Shown in pieces: positions 33,602-40,943 of a stretch of DNA of 64,000 nucleotides. The DNA is from an uncultured Bifidobacterium sp. (GTDB lineage: Bacteria > Actinomycetota > Actinomycetes > Actinomycetales > Bifidobacteriaceae), in NCBI RefSeq assembly GCF_959020145.1, contig NZ_CAUEQY010000007.1, positions 25,314 through 89,313 of the forward strand, in the 5' to 3' direction. Position numbers and translations under genes: made by a program. Each line of letters opens with the position of its first letter. Position 1 is the stretch's first letter. The notes below the pieces were generated by a model that was given only the letters and a program-made list of their open reading frames with translations, made no database searches and was not told the origin of the DNA.

Positions 33602-34413
33602 CAGGCTTCCTCGCTTTCGTGCTTGGCATCGTCGCTGTCGGTATCGTCGTCGGAACCCAGGTATGCGGAGATGACCTGCGGGTTGTTGGCGATCTCGTCC
33701 GGCGTGCCGGCGGCGATGGTGCGTCCGTAGTCGAGCACCTGGATGCGCTGGCAGACGTTCATCACCAGGCTCATGTCATGCTCGATCAGCAGGATGGCGA
33801 TGCCGAAGCGGTCGCGGATGGTGTTGATGCAGTTGAGCAGGTCCTCGGTCTCCGTCGGGTTCATGCCTGCCGCCGGCTCGTCGAGCAACAGCAGTTTCAT
33901 GCCGGTGGCGAGGGCGCGGGCGATTTCCAGCTTGCGCTGGGCGCCGTACGGCAGGTTCGCCGCTTCGGTTTCAGCCAGGCCTTCTAGTCCGAAGATCTTG
34001 AGCAGGTCGATGGCTTTGGCGTGCATCTCGCGTTCCTGCTTCCAGAATTTCGGCGTGCGGAAAATCGCGCCGCCCATGTGGTAGCTGAACGATTCGTTGA
34101 ATGCGACCAGCACGTTCTCCTCCACGGTCATCTGGCCGAACAGGCGGATGTTCTGGAAGGTTCTGGCGATGCCGGCGCGCACCACCTGGTATGTCTTCTT
34201 GCCGTTCATGCGTTCGCCGTCCAGGAAGAACTCGCCTTCCGTGGGCTGGTACACGCCGGTCAGCAGGTTGAACACGGTGGTTTTGCCGGCGCCGTTCGGG
34301 CCGATCAGGCCGACGAGCTCGCCGGAGTTGATGGTCATGTTGAAGTCGGATACGGCTTTGAGGCCTCCGAAGGTGATGCCGAGATGTTCGGCTTTCAGGA
34401 TGGGCTCGCTCAT
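33601..34413 (-). CDS. livG: branched-chain amino-acid ABC transporter ATP-binding protein LivG
   Basis: First ATPase (270 aa) of the same importer. Walker A is GPNGAGKTT, and the LivG-specific insert with ARTFQNIRLFGQMTVEENV follows. The signature region is LPYGAQRKLEIARAL, Walker B is LLLLDEPAAGMNP, and the H-loop is LLIEHDMS. A 25-residue acidic C-terminal tail (DDDTDSDDAKHESEEA) is an addition to the usual protein. Its start overlaps the livM end by 4 bp. Confidence 0.94.
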   Translation of the reverse strand: MSEPILKAEHLGITFGGLKAVSDFNMTINSGELVGLIGPNGAGKTTVFNLLTGVYQPTEGEFFLDGERMNGKKTYQVVRAGIARTFQNIRLFGQMTVEENVLVAFNESFSYHMGGAIFRTPKFWKQEREMHAKAIDLLKIFGLEGLAETEAANLPYGAQRKLEIARALATGMKLLLLDEPAAGMNPTETEDLLNCINTIRDRFGIAILLIEHDMSLVMNVCQRIQVLDYGRTIAAGTPDEIANNPQVISAYLGSDDDTDSDDAKHESEEA

Positions 34414-35531
34414 GCCTGCGCCTCCTTGGTGTCGGCGGCCGTCTCGACGGTTTCGTCCGTCTTGGCGGTGTCCTTGGCTGCCTTGGCGGTGGATTCAGCC
34501 TGCTTCGACTTGCCGTGCGCCTTGACCTTCATCGGGTAGAACAGCTTGTTGATGGTCTTGGTCAGGGAGAATTCCCAGTTGCCGAAGATGCCCTGCGGGC
34601 GGAAGATCATGATGAGCACCAGCGCCACCGAGTACACGAGCATGCGGTAGGTGGAGAAGGCGCGCAACAGCTCCGGCAGGATCGTCAGCGCGATGGCGGA
34701 GACGATGGAACCTGTCAGCGAGCCCATGCCGCCGAACACGACCATGATCACGTAGTTGATCGATTGCAGCCATCCGGCCATCGCGGGGTTCAGCGAGCCG
34801 ATGTACTGGGCGAAGATGCCGCCGGCGATGCCCGCGAAGAACGCGGAGATAGCGAACACGAGCACCTTCATGTAGGTGATGTTGATGCCGGACGCGCTTG
34901 CCGCGATCTCGTCGTCGCGGATGGCCTTGACGGCACGGCCGTAACGGGAGCGGGCGAACATGAACAGCAGCACGACGGTGACGACGGTGATCCAGAACAC
35001 GACGTACAGGTTGGCGAGTCGGTCGATGCCGATCAGCGCCTGGCCGGCCGCGCCCTTGTCGAGGCCCATGCCGCCGGCGACCTTCAGGTTCTGGATGATC
35101 ACGCGGATGATTTCGCCGAAGCCCAGCGTGATGATGGCGAGGTAATCGCCATGCAGACGCAGTGCCGGAATGCCGACCAGGATGCCGAAGATGCAGGCGA
35201 CCACGCCGCCGGCGAGTGTCGTCAGCAGGAATCGCAGCGTCGGATCCATCGCAACGCCGTTGGCGACGAGCAGCTTGCTCAGCAGGGCCGCGCTGTACGC
35301 GCCGATCGCTTCGAAGCCGCAGCAGCCCAGCGTCAGCTGGCCGAGCACGCCGATGGTGAGGTTCAGCGACGTGGTCATGATGATGGCGATGCAGCTTGTC
35401 ATCATGATGCCCTTGATGTAGGTGCTGGCCATGCCGGATTCGCATACGCCCATCAGAATGCCGAACAGCACGACGATGCCGACCGCGCACATCAGATAGG
35501 ACTGTTTGGTGGAAAGCATTGATTTCTTCAT
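34410..35531 (-). CDS. livM: branched-chain amino-acid ABC transporter permease LivM
   Basis: Membrane subunit (373 aa) with about nine to ten helices; the LivM-type core contains GDYLAIITLGFGEIIRV and GGMGSLTGSIVSAIALT. The C-terminal 45 residues are hydrophilic, Lys/Ala/Thr-rich (ESTAKAAKDTAKTDETVE), and should lie in the cytosol. Four bases separate it from livH. It pairs with LivH to form the channel for substrate delivered by LivK. Confidence 0.93.
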   Translation of the reverse strand: MKKSMLSTKQSYLMCAVGIVVLFGILMGVCESGMASTYIKGIMMTSCIAIIMTTSLNLTIGVLGQLTLGCCGFEAIGAYSAALLSKLLVANGVAMDPTLRFLLTTLAGGVVACIFGILVGIPALRLHGDYLAIITLGFGEIIRVIIQNLKVAGGMGLDKGAAGQALIGIDRLANLYVVFWITVVTVVLLFMFARSRYGRAVKAIRDDEIAASASGINITYMKVLVFAISAFFAGIAGGIFAQYIGSLNPAMAGWLQSINYVIMVVFGGMGSLTGSIVSAIALTILPELLRAFSTYRMLVYSVALVLIMIFRPQGIFGNWEFSLTKTINKLFYPMKVKAHGKSKQAESTAKAAKDTAKTDETVETAADTKEAQA

Positions 35532-35535
35532 GAGG

Positions 35536-36462
35536 TCACACCTTCTCGGTTTCCGGTTCGCCCATCAGGCCGGACGGCTTGACCAGGAGCACGATGATGA
35601 GGATGCCGAACACAATGGCGTCGGAGAACGCGGACGTGATCACACCGCCGGTGATGGTGCCGATGTACGCCTTGGTCAGGCTTTCGACCACGCCGATCAC
35701 CAGACCACCGACCATGGCGCCCGGGATGGAGCCGATGCCGCCGAGCACGGCCGCGACGAAGGCCTTCAGGCCCAGCATCGCGCCCATCATCGGGGACACC
35801 TGCGGATAGGAAACGCAGTACATCAGCGATGCGACGGCGGCGAGGCCCGAACCGATGGCGAACGTGAGCGTGATGGTGGAGTTCACGTTGATGCCCATCA
35901 GGATCGAGGCCTCCTTGTCTTCGGAGACCGCGCGCATGGCCTTGCCCTGCTTGGTATAGGTGACGAACAGCTGCAGCGCGACCATGATGATCACGCCGAG
36001 CACGATGGTGATGATGGTCGCGCCGTCGATCTTCAGTTTGCCGATCGCCAGCGTCGGAATCTGGATGATGGTGGGCACGGTCTGGTAGTCGGCGCCGAAG
36101 ATGGCCTGGGAGCCGTTCTCCAACAGAAGGCTCATTGCGATTGCGGTGATGAGGGCCGTCATGCTGTTGCCCTTTTCACGAACCGGCTTGTATGCGGCCC
36201 TCTCCACGATGACGCCCACCGCCACGCACATGAGGATCGCGGGGATGACGGCCACCCATGCGGGCAGGCCGAATGCGACGATCGCCGGAATGGTAAGCAT
36301 CAGCACGTAGGAGCCGACCATGATGAAATCGCCGTGTGCGAAGTTGATCAAACGAATGATGCCGTACACCATGGTGTAGCCGAGTGCCACGAGCGAGTAC
36401 ACGCTGCCGATCTTCAGACCGTTGAAGATCTGACTGATGAACATGATGATCTGATCGCCCAT
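35536..36462 (-). CDS. livH: branched-chain amino-acid ABC transporter permease LivH
   Basis: Second membrane subunit (308 aa), eight or so helices. The N-terminus has FISQIFNGLKIGSVYSLVAL and NFAHGDFIMVGSY, both hallmarks of LivH, and the EAA-like segment is MRAVSEDKEAS. Two ATG codons stand in tandem after AAAGGAGGA. The second (36462) has better spacing and is chosen; the first is at 36465. The livK-livH gap of 174 bp holds hairpins that could lower expression of the downstream genes relative to livK. Confidence 0.93.
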   Translation of the reverse strand: MGDQIIMFISQIFNGLKIGSVYSLVALGYTMVYGIIRLINFAHGDFIMVGSYVLMLTIPAIVAFGLPAWVAVIPAILMCVAVGVIVERAAYKPVREKGNSMTALITAIAMSLLLENGSQAIFGADYQTVPTIIQIPTLAIGKLKIDGATIITIVLGVIIMVALQLFVTYTKQGKAMRAVSEDKEASILMGINVNSTITLTFAIGSGLAAVASLMYCVSYPQVSPMMGAMLGLKAFVAAVLGGIGSIPGAMVGGLVIGVVESLTKAYIGTITGGVITSAFSDAIVFGILIIVLLVKPSGLMGEPETEKV

Positions 36463-36489
36463 CATTCCTCCTTTCAAAAGTTGATGATG

Positions 36490-36540
36490 CCGGACTTTTG
36501 ACATAACCGTCCGGCTTGGCCGCTGAAGAAGCCCAGCGGC
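36490..36540 (-). other. two hairpins between livK and livH
   Basis: CCGGAC/GTCCGG (36490-36514) and GCCGCTG/CAGCGGC (36519-36540) form adjacent stems in the livK-livH gap, and neither is followed by a U-run. A third weak one lies near 36583-36602. Such structures commonly stabilise the upstream message or partly terminate transcription, so the binding protein is made in excess. Confidence 0.45.
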
Positions 36541-36636
36541 TGAATATGGTTATTTTCGTCTTGATACGCGAAAGGGAGAGAACCGGTTTCCCGGCCCCCT
36601 CCTCTTCACAGATTCAGGCCTTCAGGCAAGCGACGC

Positions 36637-37833
36637 TCACTTGGCAGGCTGAATGGTGGTCTTGTACTGCGGCTTGCCGTCCTTGAGCTCAAGCACGACG
36701 ACGGACTTCTTCGGGGAGCCCTTCTTGTCGAGCGTGAAGTTGCCGGTCACGCCTTCGAAGCTCATGCCGGCGATGGCGTTGCGCACGCCTTCGCGGGTGG
36801 CGTTCTTGCCGGCCTTCTCGATGGCCTGCTTCATCATGTACACGGAGTCGTAGCCCAGTGCGGTGAAGGTGTTCGGATCGGCGTTCTTGTTGGCCTTCTT
36901 GTAGGACTTGATGAAGTCCTGCACCTTGGCGTTGGAGGTGTCGTCCGGAGAGTAGTGGGTGGTGTAGAGCACCTTGTTGTACAGCGACTTGTCGTCGGTC
37001 ATCTTCAGGCCGTCGTAGCCGTCAGGGCCCATCACATAGCCCTTGTAGCCGACGGAGCGGGCCTGCGGGATGATGTACGGGCCAGCGACGGAGTAGTAGT
37101 ACGGAGCGTACAGGAACTCGGCGCCAGCGGCCTGGATCTTCTGCAGCTGGGAGGAGTACTCGGTGTCGTCGGCGCTGGAGGAGTTCTCTTCGGCCACGAC
37201 GTCAAGGCCGGCCTTCTTGGCGGCAGCGGCGAAGGCCTTGCCCACGCCGGAGGAGTACGGATCGCCGGTGCCGTACAGCACGGCGACCTTCTTGACCTTC
37301 AGGGTCTCGGCTGCGAACTTGGCAGCGATCTCACCCTGGTAGGAGTCCTTGAAGCAGGTGCGGAACATGTAGCCACCGGTCTCGATGGAGTCGGAGGTGG
37401 CGGCCGGTGCGATGGCCGGCAGCTTGGACTGGTCGGCCAGCGGAGCCACTGCCGCGGTGGTGGAGGAGATGGTCGGGCCGACCACGCCGAGCACGCTGTT
37501 GTCGCCGGCGAGCTTGTTGAAGGCGTTGGAGGCTTCGGTGGCGTCGCCCTTGTCGTCCATGGACTCGAGCTTGACCTTCTTGCCGTTGATGCCGCCCTTG
37601 GCGTTGATCTCATCCACAGCCAGCTTGAAGCCGGCGACCTCGGCCTCGCCGTATGCGGCGGCGGTGCCGGAGTTGGTGGTGACGGAGCCCAGCGTGATGG
37701 TATCGCTGTTGGCCGCGCTACCGTTGGAGCTGCTGGAATCGTCCATGCTGCCGCCGGAGCAGGCAGCGAGGGACATCGACATTGCGCCTGCCGCGATCAG
37801 GGCGACGCACTTGGCGGAGAACTTCGCGTTCAT
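36637..37833 (-). CDS. livK: branched-chain amino-acid ABC transporter substrate-binding lipoprotein LivK
   Basis: Extracellular lipoprotein (398 aa), family 6 (LivJ/LivK). The signal peptide ends in lipobox MSLAAC, followed by a Ser/Asn-rich linker. The core follows: TITLGSVTTNSGTAAAYG, GPTISSTTAAVAPLADQ and the C-terminal lobe with GYDSVYMMKQAIEKAGK. The start at 37833 is favoured over 37884 because it gives a normal lipoprotein signal and has AGAGGAAGA upstream. First and promoter-proximal gene of livKHMGF. Confidence 0.94.
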   Translation of the reverse strand: MNAKFSAKCVALIAAGAMSMSLAACSGGSMDDSSSSNGSAANSDTITLGSVTTNSGTAAAYGEAEVAGFKLAVDEINAKGGINGKKVKLESMDDKGDATEASNAFNKLAGDNSVLGVVGPTISSTTAAVAPLADQSKLPAIAPAATSDSIETGGYMFRTCFKDSYQGEIAAKFAAETLKVKKVAVLYGTGDPYSSGVGKAFAAAAKKAGLDVVAEENSSSADDTEYSSQLQKIQAAGAEFLYAPYYYSVAGPYIIPQARSVGYKGYVMGPDGYDGLKMTDDKSLYNKVLYTTHYSPDDTSNAKVQDFIKSYKKANKNADPNTFTALGYDSVYMMKQAIEKAGKNATREGVRNAIAGMSFEGVTGNFTLDKKGSPKKSVVVLELKDGKPQYKTTIQPAK

Positions 37834-38077
37834 TCCGTTCTTCCTCTTTTCTTGAAAACGCTGCACATTCCTTTCAACGCGCACCTTGGAAAAATCATGT
37901 TCATCTCAACCCCCGTGCGCGGAACCACGGCGACCACTCATGACGGACGCCCGTTCTCTCTCTGTGCATTCCGATTGTTCTTTATAGCCTGACGGATGGC
38001 GGCCTGCATAAAATGTTCTTATAGTGAGACTCAACTTCTGGTTATATCCCCGTCAGCATGGCGCAAAAGAATATAAG

Positions 38078-38998
38078 TTACTGTGCCGGCTGTTTTTCCG
38101 CCGTCAGATAACGTGGCCGTCCGGTGTAGTCGTTATGCACGGTAACGTCGACGAAGCCGCAGGTTCGTGCGAAGGCGGCAAGCCGCTCCCCCTGCGTGAT
38201 GTCGTGCTCCATCACCATAAGTCCATCCGCGCGAAGCAGTTTCGCCGCGCGTGCGATGATGCGTTCCGGAATGAGCGTGCCGTCCGCCGAACCGCCGTAT
38301 AGCGCCAGATCGGGGTCGTAATCGCGCGCCTCGGGCTGTTCGGGAATGTCGGCAAGCGGCACGTACGGCGGATTGGTGAGCACGATGTCGATGGTGCCGT
38401 CAAGTTGGCTTAACGTCGGCATTTGCGTGGCGTCGGCGATGTCCAGATGATAATTACCGGCGATTGCGGGATACCGTTTCGCGGTCTCGTCGAGGTTGCG
38501 CCGCGTCCACTCGGCGGTCGTAGCGCTTTTCTCGACGGCCCACACCTCGCTGCCCGGCACTTCCGAAGCGAAGGCGAGGCCGATCGCACCGCTGCCGGCG
38601 CACAGATCGACCACTTTGGCGCGGTACATGCCGTTTCTGGTGGCCCAGTCGACGCCTTCCTGCACGACCAGTTCGGTTTCCGGACGTGGAATGAACACGC
38701 CTGGACCGACTTTCAAATCAAGGTAGCGAAACGGCGCGTGGCCGGTGATGTGCTGCAACGGCTCGCGTTTGACACGACGGGCCAGCATGGTCTGGAAACG
38801 TTCCATCGCCGGTTCCGCGTCTTCTTTTTCGGCCAGACGTTCGACGCCATCGCCCATGAGCATGGCTTTGTCCACGTGCTGCAGGTCCGTATGGAACGCT
38901 TCGGCGAGCAGCAGTTTGGCGTCGTGCTGCGGAGTGTCGACGCCCGCCGCACGTAGTTCGTCCGCGGCGGAACGCACCGTTTCGAATACCGTCGCCAC
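38078..38998 (-). CDS. prmC: protein-(glutamine-N5) methyltransferase, release-factor-specific
   Basis: Methylates the Gln of the GGQ motif in RF1 and RF2 using S-adenosylmethionine (306 aa). The N-terminal five-helix domain that binds the release factor is followed by a Rossmann methyltransferase with VVDLCAGSGAIGLAFA and the catalytic TNPPYVPL. The gene begins 9 bp after prfA, one of its substrates' genes; the other, prfB, is also in the window. Good length. Confidence 0.95.
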   Translation of the reverse strand: MATVFETVRSAADELRAAGVDTPQHDAKLLLAEAFHTDLQHVDKAMLMGDGVERLAEKEDAEPAMERFQTMLARRVKREPLQHITGHAPFRYLDLKVGPGVFIPRPETELVVQEGVDWATRNGMYRAKVVDLCAGSGAIGLAFASEVPGSEVWAVEKSATTAEWTRRNLDETAKRYPAIAGNYHLDIADATQMPTLSQLDGTIDIVLTNPPYVPLADIPEQPEARDYDPDLALYGGSADGTLIPERIIARAAKLLRADGLMVMEHDITQGERLAAFARTCGFVDVTVHNDYTGRPRYLTAEKQPAQ

Positions 38999-39007
38999 CC
39001 AATCGCC

Positions 39008-40096
39008 TTACTTCTGGTTGGCGAGACGATCGGCTTCGTCCGCCTGGATGTCGCTGTCGATCACGGCCTGCAGATCGCCGTCAAGCACGGCGTCGAGGTT
39101 GTACGCCTTGTAGTTCGTGCGATGGTCGACGATGCGGTTTTCCGGGAAGTTGTACGTGCGGATACGTTCCGAACGGTCCAGCGAGCGCACCTGGGAATGG
39201 CGCATATCGGCGGCCTCGGCGGCCTCCTGCTCGTGTTTCATGGCCAGCAGGCGGCTCTTCAGAACGCGCAGTGCCGCCGCGCGGTTTTGGATCTGGCTCT
39301 TCTCGTCCTGCATGTTCACGGTGATGCCGGTGGGGATGTGCGTCATGCGGACCGCGGAATACGTGGTGTTCACGGACTGTCCGCCGGGGCCGGAGCTCAT
39401 GAAGATGTCGATTTTGAGGTCTTTCGGATCGATTTCGATTTCATCGTCGTCCTCGTCGGCTTCCGGGAAGACGATCACGCCGGCGGCGGAAGTCTGGATA
39501 CGTCCCTGCGATTCGGTGACGGGGATGCGCTGCACGCGGTGCACGCCGCCTTCGTACTTGAGGGAAGCCCACACGCCGTCCTCCGGCGCCGGAGTGCCTT
39601 TGGCGCGGATGGCCAGCTGCACGTCCTTGACGCCACCGAGCTCGGTGGTGTTCTCGCTTTGCACGGTGACCGACCAGCCGCGCTTTTCCGCGTATCGCAT
39701 GTACATACGCAGCAGGTCGCCGGCGAACAGCGCCGCTTCCTCGCCACCGGTGCCGGCCTTGATCTCCATGATCGTGTCACGCGCGTCATCGGGGTCACGC
39801 GGAATCAGCGCGGTGCGCAGCTTCTCTTCGGCTGCGGGCAGCTCGCCTTCCAACCGCTTGGCCTCTTCGGCGAAATCGGGATCTTCGGACGCCATCTCGC
39901 GGGCCGCCTCCAGATCGTCCTTCACCTGCTTGTATGCGGTGTAGGCGGAGACGATGGCACCCAGTTCGGCGTGGCGCCGACCCAGCTTGCGCATCTTGTC
40001 GGGATTGGATGCGACCTCCGGCTCGGCCATCTGCTGTTCGATATTGTGGTATTCCTCAAGCGCGGTGACGGCCGCGGGGAATTGTTCGTCTGCCAA
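39008..40096 (-). CDS. prfA: peptide chain release factor 1
   Basis: Class I release factor (362 aa) for UAA and UAG. The stop-reading tripeptide PVT (RIPVTESQGRIQTS) identifies RF1. GGQ lies in SSGPGGQSVNTTYS (about residue 240). It is followed at once by prmC. Upstream is rpmE, separated by 181 bp with a terminator, so it probably has its own promoter. Length is typical. Confidence 0.97.
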   Translation of the reverse strand: MADEQFPAAVTALEEYHNIEQQMAEPEVASNPDKMRKLGRRHAELGAIVSAYTAYKQVKDDLEAAREMASEDPDFAEEAKRLEGELPAAEEKLRTALIPRDPDDARDTIMEIKAGTGGEEAALFAGDLLRMYMRYAEKRGWSVTVQSENTTELGGVKDVQLAIRAKGTPAPEDGVWASLKYEGGVHRVQRIPVTESQGRIQTSAAGVIVFPEADEDDDEIEIDPKDLKIDIFMSSGPGGQSVNTTYSAVRMTHIPTGITVNMQDEKSQIQNRAAALRVLKSRLLAMKHEQEAAEAADMRHSQVRSLDRSERIRTYNFPENRIVDHRTNYKAYNLDAVLDGDLQAVIDSDIQADEADRLANQK

Positions 40097-40225
40097 TGTA
40101 CGCCTTTTCTTCGTATCTGCGCTTCAGCGGAATCACTCGTCGCTGAACCTTACTCAACCTGTCCATCATATAAGGTGGCGCGGAAGTGCGGTCGTCGGAG
40201 GTAGGCGACGGCACGTCGGTAACGA

Positions 40226-40257
40226 AAAACGCCAGCCCACGAATGGACTGGCGTTTT
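40226..40257 (-). terminator. Rho-independent terminator of rpmE
   Basis: AAAACGCCAG and CTGGCGTTTT form a perfect stem with a 12-base loop and run into TTTT on the minus strand. It lies 20 bp past the rpmE stop. Confidence 0.9.
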
Positions 40258-40277
40258 CATTGCCTAAGCAATAAGAC

Positions 40278-40490
40278 TCACTTGGCCTTCTTGCCGTAAC
40301 GCTTCTCGAAGCGAGCCACGCGGCCACCGGTGTCGAGGATCTTCTGCTTGCCGGTGTAGAACGGGTGGCAGTTGGAGCACACGTCGACGGTCATGTGATC
40401 GCCGTTGTAGGTGGAACGGGTGACGAAGGTGTTGCCGCAAGAGCAGGTGACCTGCACTGCGTGGTAATCAGGATGGATACCCTGCTTCAT
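40278..40490 (-). CDS. rpmE: 50S ribosomal protein L31 (zinc form)
   Basis: Small ribosomal protein (70 aa) with all four zinc-binding cysteines: CSC near residues 16-18 and CSNC near 38-41. It is therefore the zinc-containing C+ paralogue. The start MKQGIHPDYHAV is family-typical and is preceded by AGGAGACAAACT. A longer frame reaching 40670 is ruled out by this and would overlap the tRNA gene. Rho-independent terminator follows. Confidence 0.97.
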   Translation of the reverse strand: MKQGIHPDYHAVQVTCSCGNTFVTRSTYNGDHMTVDVCSNCHPFYTGKQKILDTGGRVARFEKRYGKKAK

Positions 40491-40671
40491 AGTTTGTCTC
40501 CTAGAGATTCGGGGGACCCGGGTCGCATTGCCCCGATGGCAAGGCGTGAACCGGATAACCTTATGGAGTGTAGGCGATGGCCGGGACACGGTATGCGCCG
40601 TCACACGCAGGGCGTACGGACTGCAATCCGCGGATATGCAAAAGACCCGCCGCTTCCGGCAGGTCCGCATG

Positions 40672-40745
40672 TGCCCTCGCTGGGACTTGAACCCAGGACA
40701 AACACCTTATAAGGGTGCTGCTCTAACCAACTGAGCTACGAGGGC
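40672..40745 (-). tRNA. tRNA-Ile, anticodon UAU
   Basis: A complete cloverleaf on the minus strand. The acceptor stem is GCCCTCG/CGAGGGC, the D arm GCTC/GAGC, the anticodon stem GCACC/GGTGT with loop CTTATAA, and the T arm CTGGG/CCCAG with TTCAAGT. The discriminator base is A and CCA is not encoded. Loop positions 34-36 are UAU, which reads AUA (isoleucine). Most bacteria read AUA with a CAU-anticodon tRNA made isoleucine-specific by lysidine; a genuine UAU tRNA-Ile is uncommon. The body resembles tRNA-Ile2. Confidence 0.92.
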
Positions 40746-40755
40746 AACGGGAGGA

Positions 40756-40761
40756 AGTATA
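40756..40761 (-). promoter_or_regulatory. -10 box of the tRNA gene
   Basis: TATACT on the minus strand, ten bases before the first tRNA base. The -35 is not distinct. Confidence 0.4.
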
Positions 40762-40834
40762 CCCCGACCTCTGCCCGATTGCGGCAGCGTCGACAGATGA
40801 CCATTGGAAGACCGACGGCAACACGCCAGCAAAT

Positions 40835-40860
40835 CGTTATTTATAAGTTTATAAATAACG
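40835..40860. promoter_or_regulatory. AT-rich palindrome, site B of three
   Basis: CGTTATTTATAA (40835-40846) and TTATAAATAACG (40849-40860) are perfect inverted halves around GT, giving a 26-bp palindrome. It stands 83 bp before the GH94 gene and is the longest of the three related sites. It looks like the operator of a dimeric repressor. Confidence 0.65.
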
Positions 40861-40943
40861 TACTAACCTATTAATTAAATCAATGGACGATATACCCATA
40901 CAGTACACCTCGTCACAGCCATTTCACCGACGAAAGGACACCC

